From contig OU452198.1 of assembly GCA_911728435.2 (NCBI GenBank), positions 7,846,001 through 7,910,000 of the forward strand: 64,000 nucleotides of DNA. Reading direction: 5' to 3'. Every line of letters begins with the position of its first letter. Within the stretch, counting starts at the first letter, position 1. The DNA is from Apoderus coryli (lineage: Eukaryota; Arthropoda; Insecta; Coleoptera; Attelabidae). Below the pieces are notes generated by a model. The model saw nothing but the letters and a program-made list of their open reading frames with translations. It was not told the origin of the DNA and did no database searches. Position numbers and translations under genes: made by a program. Below, in pieces: positions 1 through 12,013 of the stretch.

Positions 1-1256
1 TTTGTAATAATATATATGTTTTTATTGTTTCCCAAACTGCATCACAAACGCCTAGCGTAATCATATGGTTACATCATTTTTTAGGAAATTTATTGAAACT
101 ATGTTAAAAATATCATAAAAACCTTGCATCTAAGCCTCATATTACTTCAAAAATACAAAAGACACTTTAATTTTCTCAAAAATTATAATTCCGGCGTTAG
201 TGGGTTAAAGAACGTAGCGGTCACGAAATTTTAAAAAAAAATATTTATTGGCGTTTTCGAGTTATTGCAAATTTTCGAAATTTATGTAATGTTACACAGT
301 ATCTCAGACAGACTTAGTTTAGAGGCGAATTCCTGTAAAACCGTTCACTTTAGACCCATGAAAAGTTACTACGTAAAAATGAACAGGGATTTAGGGGGAT
401 AAAAAGTGTCACTAACCCCTATAGGAAGCCACTGGTTAATTTTTTAAAAATATTGTTTATGTCAAAATATGATTTTCTTAAAGAACATATAAATCACTAA
501 ATTTGAAAAAAATATTTAAAAGAGTTTTTGAATTATGGCAAATTTTCGATTGAAAATTTGAACCTATAACATTTTGGTTAAAGCACTTATATAATTTGTT
601 TTTAATGCATTTTTGTAAGGAAAATATGACAATAAATTTACCCTATTTCTAATCTCATAATACCCAAGAAATCTATAGAATATTAAAAGTTGTTTGGGAT
701 CATAATATTATTAACAAAGGATTTGTTTTTATTTTATAACCATTACCTAATTTATCACCAAAATTAATAACGTAAGAAACGTAAAATAATTTTATGATGC
801 ACTTATAACCCAATAAAAAACTTTATGGGCACTCTTTCGATTTGGAAATGTATCCGCAAAAAATCTCTCTCTTTACACAGCCCCATCAACATCGACATCA
901 TCATCGAAACTGTCTCCGTATCAATTACATGGTCCTTTAAACAGCCCCCAGGCATGTTACATAAAAATTCACCCTCGTCGGATTTTTTAAAAGAAAAGTT
1001 TAAAAACGATTAGTGTTCCACTTATTGCGTCTGGCCGTTAATCGAAATTCTGTATGCGGCCGATGATGGAAATTGATATTGAAATTTTTTGGTAATATCG
1101 TAACCAAAGTTTTCTGGTTGGAGATATGATAATAGGATTAAGGGAAGGAAGAAAAATTAGAAAATAATTTGTTAAAGAAGTTCTTCTGATTATTCCAATA
1201 CGGGGTTGATATTAAAAAAGATAATACAGTCGACACTGTTTATAGTGAACTCTATA
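1..1256. other. AT-rich stretch without recognisable gene
   Basis: I see no coding region longer than about 60 codons with recognisable features. The stretch is AT-rich, with many short A and T runs. Phrases such as 'gcgttagtgggttaaagaacg' style text at 190-210 resemble degenerate interspersed repeat, but no clear boundary is visible. Confidence 0.5.
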
Positions 1257-1744
1257 CCGGGTGTCCCACCGGGAAGGGATTCGATTCTTATGTAATGTGT
1301 ACGTAGATTATGTACATGTTATGTATTTAAACTTTCAAATGTTTAATACGATCTTTTATTATTCTATTTTGCGATTTTTTTGTTGCTTGTTGATTTTTTC
1401 TTTATATAGTGAAAAACTCTCTATAGTGCAATTTCGGTCGACATTTTGGTTTGGAGGTTCGACTGTATTTGCTTAGAAACAATTTCATTTTGCTAATTAA
1501 GAAAGACTGGGGAAAATTTGATGATGGTGTGTTGTATTATCTATTTTTCCAAATTTGCTTTAATATTTGTGGAAAACAGTTCCAGTCCCTAGAAAAACAC
1601 CCGAAGAACGAAAATGTGAACAAATAGAACGTGCCAAAGAAAAAATTCATAGATAATACAACACCATTATCAAATTTTACCCAGTCGTTCTTAAACAACA
1701 AAACGAGATTTTTTCTAAATTATTTTTTTTTATTACCAACCCTG
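1257..1744. mobile_element. Foldback mariner-type MITE
   Basis: A 488-bp stretch with inverted ends: left CCGGGTGTCCC after TA at 1255-1256, right CCAACCCTG before TA at 1745-1746. Internal arms of about 60 bp at 1480-1546 and 1646-1712 match each other in inverted orientation with a few mismatches. It has no coding capacity. CAGGGTG-like ends flanked by TA fit a non-autonomous mariner-type element; the end sequences are only moderately alike, so the exact borders are uncertain. Confidence 0.55.
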
Positions 1745-2639
1745 TATTAATCACAAAAACGAATATTTTTATAAATATTAAAGCCACTTTCAATGGAAAA
1801 TTAGTATAATTATTATTGATTCTCGTATACTTTTATAAATCGACCTTTTCCCTATTTTAAAACTAATTTAATAATGTCTAGTTTATCTAGTTGTACTTCT
1901 TACTTTAATATACATGCAATTCGACGACCGACGACGATAAGAACTATATTCTTTGAGCCGGATATATCGGAAGGACACTTCCGGATTTTGCCTCTAGTTG
2001 TATATTATGCCATTGTATCTATAAAAGATAATTCTATGGCTTTTCCGCTCCACCAGAATATATATACAATATATACATAAAATGACCGAATGGATAGTTT
2101 AGTTACATCGCAACCATTTGGAAAGTTATCGGCCAATATACAAAGCATTATAAACACAAAATCAATCCAAGTGTTTACAATTTTAATTTCCCCACCGATA
2201 CAGAAAGCATAGATAAACAAACATAGATGGTCAACTGTTAATACTCAAAAACAGCAGTGGTATCTCTACACAGACAGTGGAACCTCTAGTTCTCTAACAA
2301 CCAATAGATGTTGCCAGTACACGCTACAACAGCTAAAAAATAAAAACTGTATTGTACCTACTGGGCACGTGAACATGTTTAGACTACAGCAAAGTGTATT
2401 TCTCGTTCTTAACAAATGTTGTGTCTTGACAGGTGCGCCCAAAATATTTTTTGACCAATTTAAATGTTGTATAACCAAAATTAAATTTGAAAGCATTTTT
2501 TATTATACATAAACTTCGATTGAATCCAAAAATTTAGGTATTTATGTTCAGTTTTATCTAATTTACAAAGCTTGAACTCTTTTGATAATATACACAATGT
2601 CCAAGATAAGAATAGGATAGCTTTGGGTATAACCATTTT
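1745..2639. other. No recognisable gene
   Basis: Several short overlapping open frames occur here but none carries a motif I recognise. A frame near 2255-2510 contains W-Y-L-Y-T-D-S, superficially like an RNase H start, but nothing else supports it. Confidence 0.4.
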
Positions 2640-3025
2640 GAAGTCCCCTGCGACGATTAAGACCATTTATGGATGGAAGTCTGTCTGTGTGTCAGCATGG
2701 TGTCTGTGTACTACAGGATATTTCTAGCTGCTGTTTTTAGACTTTTTTGAAACCATTCAGCGTAGGCAAGAGGTTTAAAAAAGGGTTAAAAAATTTATGG
2801 TTTTTAAATTTATACGAAATATTGAATAATTTGTCATTGATTTAATAGAATATTACCTAATTTACTTCAAGAAATAACCTAAAACATTTAGCATAAAAAA
2901 TTAGATCACATTGGCGTTCGAAAAGAGTGTAAGAGAAGGTTAAAAGCTTGAAATATATTGTAAAAGAATGTGTTGTGCTAATCAAGCCCATTTCTAATAT
3001 AGGCGTTCGGCTAAAGAAGGTATCC
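2640..3025. repeat. Interspersed repeat family A, copy 1
   Basis: Contains 'gtctgtctgtgtgtcagc'-type text followed by repeated variants of 'ggcgttcg...aaagaagg'. The same order of phrases recurs at 4225-4380, 7088-7400 and most fully at 58590-59400. It looks like a diverged non-coding repeat; the superfamily is not evident. Confidence 0.5.
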
Positions 3026-3074
3026 GCGGATCTATGTGTTGGTAATTGTGCAGTGTATCAGTGACCTCCCGCGC

Positions 3075-4130
3075 TGTCGATATAGATATATAGATAGATA
3101 GTTTATTACAATATTCGAAAAATACAGTTTGTCAATATAGATACAATACTTGCAAATACAACACAAATACAAATCACATAAAAATATATACGACAATATA
3201 CAACAATTAGGACAATACTGCACAACAAAACAACGCAATATTGCCAACAAGAATCAAGAACTTTACAACCAATCACTCTCAAGAAATTCATCGACAGAGT
3301 AAAAACAGTGCTTTAACAAATATGTCTTTATTTTAGTTTTAAATAATTTGTAGTTAAACGACCGAATCTGCTTCGGTAGCTTATTATAAAATTTGTAATT
3401 AAGAGAGTTATTTTTAGATTTTGTTAGTCTATATTTTGGAATGATCAACAAATCAGCCGACCGAGTACTGAAGGTATGATTACTAGAGTGAGGCCGCAGT
3501 GAATCCCGAATTGAATGGATCTCCAATAAGGTATGATAGATAAAAACACACGGCAATGACATACCGTGGTTTACAAAATGCGGCATGCAATGGTCAAGTG
3601 GCCCAACGCCAACCAGTATTCTGACGGCCCTCTTTTGCAATCTGAATAGTCTCAAGGCGTGCGAAGAACCACCCTAAAGCACGATGGCGTAAGTCAAGTG
3701 TGAATGGAAAACCCCAAAGTAAGCCGTTCTAAGGACATGAAAATTTAAGTAACACGCAAGCTGTCTAAGCAAAAATAGAGCACGGGACAACTTACGACTT
3801 AGGTGTTCGATGTGAGAGTACCAGTTAAGATTGTCATGTAAATAGACTCCAAGTACTTTGACAGTTTCACCACTGATATGGGAGAAATTAGAAGACAGCT
3901 TCAGAACATTCCACTTGTCCTCGTTAAGCCTTAACCCGTTCGCACCAAACCATTTCTTCGCTGCATTGAATTGTTGTTCCCTCGGCATATTACCAACAGA
4001 AACTAGATGTCGCCAAACACATTCTTTTACATCTCTGAATTTTGATGAAGTCGGTATCATTGTTAGTTGTTCAGTATTCAAAGAACCTTCAACAGTGACA
4101 TCCTGCTAATAAGACATTGTAGTAGAGTAA
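3075..4130 (-). mobile_element. 5'-truncated non-LTR retrotransposon (LINE)
   Basis: On the minus strand this holds only the end of a reverse-transcriptase ORF and its 3' region. The 3' end lies near 3075-3105 in a GATA-rich tract that would be the short-repeat tail. The upstream part of the RT and any endonuclease are missing, as is usual for 5'-truncated LINE copies. Its coding relic is listed separately. Confidence 0.75.
3263..4081 (-). pseudogene. LINE reverse transcriptase C-terminal part, one nonsense codon
   Basis: One continuous frame with a single in-frame TAG at about 3662. The phrase before it, LTYAIVL-stop-GGSSHA, suggests that a Trp codon (W-G-G-S-S in relatives) became a stop. 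Downstream it reads RLFRLQKRAVRIL, the hallmark thumb and post-RT region of jockey/CR1-type LINEs, and it ends in the usual Y-S-V-D-E-F-L-E tail. The catalytic F/YADD block is not present, so the copy begins after the palm. It is a dead fragment whose stop codon arose after insertion. The clade assignment is inference. Confidence 0.8.
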
Positions 4131-4224
4131 TCAACAAGTTTTCCATCTACTTCGAGTTTTTGTCCTTTGATTTTTGTTGACCGACCTCTTGGAAGCTTTT
4201 AAATTAGAACATTGTCTAAGTATG

Positions 4225-4380
4225 TCGTGTTATTTATAGCTTTGATAGAGTATAACCTATGTATCTTAAAAAACTTGCTTACAAAGACGTTGGTAAATAG
4301 TGTAAGAAGAGCCAAAATAAAACAAATTCCTAATCTTATACGAAATTTGGAACTATTTAATAAGTTGGGTTTCTACGGAC
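4225..4380. repeat. Interspersed repeat family A, short copy 2
   Basis: Shares 'tagctttgatagagtataac' and the following phrases with 59105-59210 on the same strand. No coding potential. Confidence 0.5.
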
Positions 4381-4571
4381 GCTGTTGTTAACCCAGCCAA
4401 AATAATTACTAAATATAGTAACCAATCAAATTACTTAATTTTAAGTCATGTGTCAAATTTCATCCAATCACCTCTGGATTACAGCGACAATACCCTACAT
4501 GTGGTGTTTTCAGTTTGGTGTTTTTTTTTATTAAAAATTAATTAAACGTCAAACTGACAACTGGTTTAAAA

Positions 4572-4916
4572 ATGTCGCGAAGATTTGGTATTGCATCTAA
4601 CGATGCAATTAATGATATTATATCTAAAAATACTTCAATGACTTCAAAATTGTATTTGACCCGTTTACCAGTGATATTCAAAAATGTGCGAAATGCAAGA
4701 AATGCAAAACGTAAAAGATTACAGCAGGATCCCAACAAACGAAAATGCAGTTCAAGAAATTTGAGTTCAAGTGATTTGGCTAGAATCATTGGATTATGGG
4801 ATGAATGTACACCAGAAGGTTTACAAACATTTTTTTACCATATTGCAGCTGTTGAGTTAGCTTGGCGAGGTGGTAAACCAGCTGATTGCCTTACAGATTA
4901 TTTCACGATTGAGTAA
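4572..4916 (+). CDS. Short ORF, possible Crypton-type tyrosine recombinase fragment
   Basis: An ATG-initiated frame of 114 residues. The N-terminal half is basic (KNVRNARNAKRKRLQQD). The C-terminal part reads TPEGLQTFFYHIAAVELAWR followed by GG and a D-Y-F block. That resembles the first conserved block of DUF3504/Crypton tyrosine recombinases, where an Arg follows a G-L-x-n-x-F-x-I-A segment. If so, the ORF stops just after the first catalytic Arg, so it cannot be a complete recombinase. Near-identical 19-bp direct repeats lie at 4542-4560 (just before the start) and 5151-5169. I am not certain of the family; it may be an uncharacterised domesticated protein or an exon. Confidence 0.4.
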   Translation: MSRRFGIASNDAINDIISKNTSMTSKLYLTRLPVIFKNVRNARNAKRKRLQQDPNKRKCSSRNLSSSDLARIIGLWDECTPEGLQTFFYHIAAVELAWRGGKPADCLTDYFTIE

Positions 4917-6341
4917 AATAAGGATGGAACGCCAACCAACAGAATTGAATACAATCCAATATTCAGTAAATATTAACCAAGAACGCCATGCGAGGAATTT
5001 CTTCAACAGTGGAAATTAACAATCCATCAACTTAAGCAAACTCTTCTTCCAATTTAACATTTACCAATTGTACTTTTCACAACTGTAGTTTTAAATCAAA
5101 ATTAATAGTATTTGTTTGATTAAAACTAATACATTTTGTATTGAAAATTGTTAAACGTCAGATTGACAATCAAATTTTTGATATCTACAAAGTAAAAAAT
5201 TATCTTATCGAATACTCCTCGGGCCTTGATAAATACTCAAAATCTTGCTTTCGGCATTCTCTATGACAAAATTATCTCGGTATACCCTAGGGATATTACT
5301 ACTGAGAATACATAGCTTACATAATTAAAACTAAAGAAGTGTTAGTGAAATATCTATATGTACCTACGTGTTCATTCTAAAGAGTATTATTGGGCGAAAG
5401 TTTCTCGATGGTATTACAGAAACGTCTGGCATTCCTGGTCGGTTTTTTGAATACATTATTTGAATGTCCATGCAGAAAATGCTTCAATACAAAACGTTTG
5501 CGCATAACTTATTCTCCATATATACATTTATATATATAAAGCCTTAGATAAGAAAATGAAATACCGTAAAACGGATTTATCTATTTCGCCGTTTGAACAT
5601 GCAAAGCGATATCAAACCTTAGATATCTGTTTGATGCTAAATAAATGGCTGTTTGTAACGAAGCGTCGCGTCGTATTGTTGATTATTATTGTTTTGCTTA
5701 ATATTATAACTGCTATAATACGCTTAATTGTCTTAGCCTTTAAATTCACAATTTAGGCTGACCTTTTCAGTAGATCCTCAAGTTGATCGTCGATATTCAG
5801 TTTTTCAAACCTTCTCTAATAGTATTAGAGAGTTATTTACTTACAATGATATAAAAGCATAGACGGAGAATTTTAAATTGTCAAATTTATTTTCTGTAAT
5901 AGCCGAATTGATAACTCTCGGTTGTTTTAGTGTTAGTTTGATTCCACAAGTTATAATCGGCAAATAGTGGAAATTTATTTTGGAAACCTTGTTCAACTCG
6001 AGAAACTCATCGAGCATTTTATGATGCTCATAGTTGTACACGAAACTATGAATCGTGCTTGAAAACCAGGGAGTAGAACAATTGTGGTGCGAGGCAAACT
6101 CTATTAAATTAGCACAGCTTTGCCTCACTTCTATGTTCACTTGAACTGATGTGATACGGGCAACTGTTGCTCATTTTCAACGTAACTTTTTCACGTAATT
6201 GTCAACGAAGAAGAATGCTAATGCCTATAGACTTTGAAAGATAACAAAAGTCAATGTTACAAACTAGAGGTGTTACGTACGTAAAATTACTATATGAGAT
6301 CAGTTTATAAAAATATAAACATAAAATAATAACTAGAATTA
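4917..6341. other. No recognised gene; one unexplained open frame
   Basis: Apart from the repeat at 5151-5169, I recognise nothing. A minus-strand frame at 5841-6140 (about 100 codons, non-ATG start) has mixed, not low-complexity, composition (a C-N-L-I-E-F-A-S-H-H segment), but I cannot assign it. A plus-strand frame at 5556-5756 ends in a hydrophobic run and is probably chance. Confidence 0.35.
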
Positions 6342-7085
6342 CAGGGTGACCCAAATTTTTTTCCACAAAATTACTTTCCTTCTTCTCTTCTTTGACCTCT
6401 TGCTGAACCCATATATTAAAAACACGTTTTTAGCAATTCTTCAGAGTGACACGTAAAAATATTAGCAACTTTGACATTTTCAGGATAACCTCATACAATT
6501 TAGATTCAGGGTAATTCAAAAATGTTTTTCAACCTCTTAAATTTTCTTAATATTGGACAAAAAAAAAAAAAAGAAGATCCAACCACGGAAATCAACTTAA
6601 TGATTTGTGTGCGGTGTTATATTCATGTTTAATATAAAGTTATCTTAAATTAGACACAGAATAGTAGTCTCATAATAATCTCATTGAAATTAATAATAAC
6701 ATATATGATGAAATATTAAAAATAGTACAATAACTTCAAAAAGCACAAAATTTTCTACTAAATTTAAAGTTGATGATGGTTTTTTAAAAATAAAACGTCG
6801 TAGTGAAAATTTGTAAACGCTATCTTATTGTCCACAAAAAGTAACAATCAAAAAGTGCTCTTAATTTTTTTATATCTGTAAAAATAACGTCAGAAATAAA
6901 TAAAAACGAAATTTCCAAAAATTGTTTTTCCAAATATTCTCGTAAACGGCTAAAGTTACTCTACTTTTGAAAACAGCGTTTAAAAGGTGTTTAAATTGTA
7001 CAACTTTTCTCTAATTTAACCGACATTGTAACTCCTACCGTTTTCAAGATTCCAATGCTATCCCATTCTTATCTTGGACACCCTG
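6342..7085. mobile_element. Mariner-type MITE, family B
   Basis: A 744-bp stretch flanked by TA. Left end CAGGGTGACCCAAATTT, right end TCTTATCTTGGACACCCTG. No transposase. The left 180 bp is matched in inverted orientation at 24060-24236, and the right 320 bp in direct orientation at 24600-24910, so this is a multi-copy family. TA flanks and CAGGGTG ends are typical of IS630-Tc1-mariner non-autonomous elements. Confidence 0.6.
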
Positions 7086-7087
7086 TA

Positions 7088-7400
7088 TAGTTTTGATATA
7101 AGATAACCTACAAAATGCAATATAAAAAAACTTGTTTATAACGGCGTTCATACATAGTAGAAAAAGGGTAACAAAAAATTAGATTGTAAAAATTATATAT
7201 TTATCCTTTTAAGTAGTTGGATTAGTGTTAAAAATACACGACAAAAAATTTATGTACCATAGACGTCCACGAAAAAACAGCCTTACGAGAAAGTTAAATG
7301 AAATGAAAAGGTCACAAAAATATTACTTTTACACTTAAACATGGAAAACTTTCGTGCCTCGAGGTCAACAGCTTATTTTCATTTAAACTTAAATTGGGCA
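7088..7400. repeat. Interspersed repeat family A, copy 3
   Basis: Matches 58690-59400 closely, including 'gtgttaaaaatacacgac' and the later 'ttttacacttaaa..tgcctcgag' block. It directly abuts the family B MITE at its left. Confidence 0.55.
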
Positions 7401-7794
7401 GATTTACTTCACAATGCCAGTATTCCTACATTATTTATTTTTACCCTAAGTAACATGAGAAATAAAATGACAAAATGGTTTAGCAGTAAAATCTTAATTT
7501 TCCTTACATCACATTTTTATTTCGTCTGTCAATGTCTTACACATACATTTATTGGCTATATGTAGCGTCGGTGGAGTTTTGCCAACTTTTCAGGTATAGG
7601 TATACCGCATTTCCATTAATTATACATTCTTATGAAACTCGTTTATTATAAAGAGACAGTTTACCTGTTTCTAGGAGCCACTTAAAACAACATAGAATTA
7701 GTCAGTTCATTTGGTACAAATAGAAATCGAAAATTTTCTCTCACGTCTACGAAAATGGATTGAATTGATTTTTTAGGAAATCAGCTTTTTTTTA

Positions 7795-9267
7795 CGAGAG
7801 TTACGAATGACTCAGGTACGTTGATCGACATTATTGTTGCCTTTAATCGTCAATTTGTGCGTTCCCCGGAGATCTGGCCGATGGATGACGTTTCGGATCA
7901 CTCGTTGGTATCATGCTAGCTTAATTTTAAAAAAGGAAAATCAAAACAGTTTTAGTATGAGATTGTCCCTCGATGTTAATTATGTGACTCAAAAAATCAA
8001 CCCCACTCTCAGCGGTGAGCAAATTTCCCTTTCGGATAAAGTAAGTACCTGGGAGTAATCCTGGATAAACGACTAATCTGGATTCAGCATATAGAGAAAA
8101 CCATATCGAATGCAATAGCGGCCATATGGAAGTCTCACAGGCTACTCGGTAGGACTTGGGGGCTAAAGCCAAAGCTCACATACTGGGTGTACCAAACGGT
8201 CATCAAACCAATGGTTGCATACGCCTCATTAGTATGGTGGCCAAAAGTTAATATTAAGCATACACAATGCCGTCTTCAAAAGTTGCAACTGCTTGCCTGT
8301 TTAGGAATAACAGGGGCAATGCGAACTTGCCCCACAGCAGCGATGGAAACGTTGCTGCATCTGATACCTTTGCCTGTCCTAGTCAAAAAAGAGGCCGCAA
8401 TTAGCGCCCTGAAACTGGCACAGGTAATGGAATACAAATCTGGCGATCTAGAGAGACACATAGGAACCTGAATCTAATACCTTTGGATTCAGGAAGAAAA
8501 CCGTCGGACGCTTTGCCACGCAAACATGATTTTGAAATCCCATTTGAAGTGGTCATTGCAGACCGTCAAAAATGGCTAAATGGGGATTCCCAGAACACAC
8601 ATCCGTCTGGTATACGGACGGTTCAAAAGGAATCGAAAGGAACACAGGCATGGGAGTATACGGGCCTAATTGCCGGCTCGCTCAATCTCTCGGAAAAAGT
8701 CCCACTATATTCCAACGCTATTACCCGTTGTGCTCAAGAATGCCTGCAGAGAGGTATCCCGGAAAGGCAGATCAATATTATGTCAGACAGTCAAGCTGCA
8801 TTAAAAGCACTGAGGTCTTACACCTTCACGTCAAAGCTAGCAGGGAAATGCACACAGACCCTAAAGCATATAATGGAAGATTTTCGGAGATGGGAAAAGG
8901 AACAACTTAACAACTACTAGAGAAACACTCCAGGCCTAAGACAACCAAAAAGGTTTATCAAACCTTCAGAGGCCAACGCAAGGAAGCTTATCCAACTAGA
9001 GAAAACCGACCTAAGGCGAATTACAGGACTTTTTATGGGACACCACCCAGTGAAGTACCATCTCAAAGAGATGGGCCTAACCGAGGACGACACTTGTCAT
9101 TTTTGCGAAGACGCAACAGAAACAACAGAACACGTGCTCTGTGAATGCATGGAACATTTTTGCAAAAGGCTAAAACAAGGAAATTAGCCCCTAGAGAAAT
9201 CATCAACTTCATGAAAAGTGTGGGACAGCTGGGCAATTCACAAAAGATCTTCTGCAGGTCGAAGTAA
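7795..9267 (+). pseudogene. LINE relic with endonuclease end, RNase H and zinc knuckle
   Basis: This is a degraded R1/I-type non-LTR retrotransposon ORF2. At 7800-7920 it reads S-G-T-L-I-D-I-I-V and S-D-H-S-L-V, the closing motifs of an APE-type endonuclease. The RT core is deleted. At 8040-8450 comes the post-RT segment (KYLGVILDKRLIWIQHIEK, then a VIKPMVAYASLVWW block and a QKLQLLACLGITGA block). At 8570-8890 lies an RNase H domain with Y-T-D-G-S and, later, M-S-D-S-Q-A-A-L. The W-V-P-G-H block normally expected after it is missing. At 8940-9180 a C-terminal knuckle reads C-H-F-C-x9-H-x3-C. Frameshifts separate the parts. Non-functional. Confidence 0.8.
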
Positions 9268-9464
9268 GATGAGGTCAAACCGCCTAAACGACTCCGATAA
9301 AACAATCTACAATGTCACTCAAGAATGTAAGATGAAAAAAGATAGTTTTGATACTAATGTGAAGCTAAAATTATGCGATTTTTTAATTCTGTCCATTATT
9401 TCTTACTGCAATGTTGTTACTTTAGCAAGACAAACATAGGTTGCAACAAATACAAAATCCAGGT

Positions 9465-10650
9465 CTCAAATATAAATAAATAGTTCTTTATTTCCAACAG
9501 GGTACAACCCCAATTACAGGAAACATAATCACATTATATCCGTGTCCATATAAAGAACAAAAAAAAATATCTTTTCATACAAAAAATGAATGAATGAAAA
9601 TTAAAAAAGAGAACAGAAAAAAACAGAATAAACCATCAAAATATAATTCAATATAATAACAGAAACTACAAATAAGTAGGTATCTACTCTAATTCACCAA
9701 AACAAGCCCGACATTGTGGCAACAATATTCGCGAGCGTGCTGTTGTTGATATCAAACAAGTGCGATACTCTGTTAAAACCGTGACAAATATAGTGTACAG
9801 GAGACTGAAGCATTATGCTGGTACGACAAGGATCCTCGTAAAATGTGAGCCTAAGCCTGCCAGCCTGTCGTGGTATTAGAAAATTCAGTTTAGACAACAA
9901 ATACTCACAGTCTGTTGAGCCATGCAATAGACTGTGCAAAAACTTAACGGCTAGCAGTCTTCGACGGCTTTCCAGTGAGGTCTCCCCGCAGTCGTATAGT
10001 AAAATCTGATACTCGGCTCCCCTCTGCGGATAAACACCATAATCCCTAAATATCAAATATTTCAGAAATCTTCGATGCACCGCGTTTAGAGTCTCAGCAT
10101 GTCTATCATAGATAGGGTGCCATACAATTTGGCAATATTCTAGTCTGGATCTTATAAAAGCACTAAATAAAATTTTAAAAGTTTTGGTGTTATTAAAATA
10201 TTTACAATTTCTTAGGATAAAACCAAGCAGCTTAGTGCAATGTCGCGAGACGTGCTCCACATGAGCCACAAAGGAAAAACGCTCATCAAAATAAACACCC
10301 AAGTCCCTGAGAACCGTCTCTCGATTCAAGACAGAACCGTCAATGTAATAATTAAAAGTAATTCTATTGTCTTTTCTCGTATAGGTCACCACATTACACT
10401 TGTCTATATTCAGATGCAACTTGTTTCTATCACACCAGTCTGCAAGAAAATGCAAGCATCTTTGAAGATACAAACAGTCGTCATGGCTACGAATTTCATG
10501 AAAAAGTTTTAAGTCGTCGGCAAACAGTAGCCCATTGCATAACACACAATCGAAAATGTCGTTAATAAAAATAATAAACAGCAATGGACCTAAGTTGGAT
10601 CCCTGTGGTACGCCTGATGTAGGTACAAACTTGAATGACTCATATAGTTA
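9465..10650 (-). mobile_element. 5'-truncated LINE with RT
   Basis: Minus-strand LINE fragment of the same family as the one at 16.2 kb (shared RDLGV-x-FDE, RRF-KYL-FR and GVYP phrases). Its 3' end is an A/T-rich tail near 9465-9485. The 5' end is lost upstream of the RT fingers at about 10650. Confidence 0.7.
9694..10649 (-). pseudogene. LINE reverse transcriptase, 5'-truncated but frame open
   Basis: An uninterrupted frame of about 318 codons with no start of its own. It opens at YESFKFVPTSGVPQGSNLGP, which contains the RT G-V-P-Q-G-S block at 10590-10615, then the catalytic FADD (L-L-F-A-D-D-L-K-L-F), the thumb (RDLGVYFDERFSF) and the post-RT region (RRFLKYLIFRDYGVYP), ending in M-S-G-L-F-W. 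Because the frame is intact, this copy is younger than most LINEs here. It lacks endonuclease and ORF1, so it is not autonomous. I place it in the jockey/CR1 group by motif style only. Confidence 0.8.
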
Positions 10651-11676
10651 TATGCTAATAATGTTCGAAAATACGATCATATTTCATTATATTTATGACC
10701 AACAATCAAATTGGCTAAGGATAAATGATGATAACAAAATTCTATATCGGCATTCAAAATTCGACAATATAAGACATATATCTAGTTTCCATGGTAATTG
10801 AGAGTGAGTGGTCTATAGTGGACACACGGTAGCAACAGCGATATTACCACACGTCTAAGGGAAATACTTACGATGTCAAAATAATACATCCATAGGTGGT
10901 ATGCGCACATAATATTTTACTACTGTTTTATTGTTACTAAACTGGCTTCGATACAAGAAAAAATCATCGCACTAAAACCAAATAGCACAGATATCTTACA
11001 TTCTGTCTAATACGTTTCCTCCATCAAAAGCCACTAAAATTTCACCAATAAACAGACACAAACTCACCTCCTGTGACACTTAACCAAGTTGTAAAAAAAG
11101 TTTTAGATCTTGCGTGTGTTTCTTGGGATTATTGAACATGCTTCAGTTATTTATATTTTCAAAGTGCGCATTTGTACAGTGTGTTTCAAAGGGCACGAGA
11201 TAATCTTGTATAAAAAAAATAAAACAAACGATTAAATCAAAAATAATTTCATAGCATAGCGGACAGAATGACTGGTGTTACCTACACAAGGGATTTTGTT
11301 TAATTTAGCAGGGATTCAGTCTAATTCAGTAGAACCAGACCGAGGCTCGGGTCTACAGATACTGACGTATTCGTTTCGCTCTTGTGAGCTCGTCAGAGTA
11401 CCATACTCGTTGCCCATCTACAATATCGGCCTGCATTTAAGCACAGGGAGATATACAACAGTAGATATATGTAAACACATACCATTTACATACACATATA
11501 ATAGAGGGAAAACCGGCACCGGGATTCAGCGCCGAAAGTAGGCGCTGGGTAACCTGCTTTCTTTGTGTGCGTACATTAACGCTAGAAGAAGCCGTTTTCA
11601 AGATAAATGACTTTGAAAATTTCTATGCAACGGCAACGTTTCCAATATTATTATACGGCTACGATAATACAAGAAA
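10651..11676. other. No recognisable gene
   Basis: Only short frames. The stretch 11275-11541 is open and somewhat GC-richer than its neighbours, but shows no motif that I recognise. Confidence 0.35.
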
Positions 11677-11938
11677 CAGGGTGGAAATGCGTATTAAGGG
11701 TTTACAGAATAACTTCTCCCTTTCCTACAAAGATACGTAAGTATGCCAAATGTCATATTGATATCGCGACGCGTTTTGGAAATATTACTAAAAACCGATC
11801 GTCAGGAATTTACAAATACCACCTTGAACCTACAAAAACGAAGCATTTTTCGATATATGTTTATATGAAAACCAAAATCTTATTTTCGCTTGTAGAATGT
11901 ACCCTGAAATTATTTAAAGTTATTTTCAAAACACCCTG
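11677..11938. mobile_element. Probable mariner-type MITE
   Basis: Left end CAGGGTGGAAATG, right end TTTTCAAAACACCCTG followed by TA. The left side is not flanked by TA, so the left border could be wrong or eroded. No coding capacity. Confidence 0.4.
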
Positions 11939-12013
11939 TATATAAATCAAAAGACGTCTGCTCCCCAAAATTCATATAGATATGTTCACCTCTTTGACAA
12001 ATGCTGTTCTTTA

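Noticed and set aside
2237..2511. Frame with an apparent RNase H start (Y-L-Y-T-D-S)
   Set aside because: The usual Gly and the later RNase H blocks are absent; a chance match is more likely.
5556..5756. 66-codon ORF with hydrophobic C-terminus
   Set aside because: AT-rich chance frame; no ATG context, family resemblance or neighbouring gene structure.
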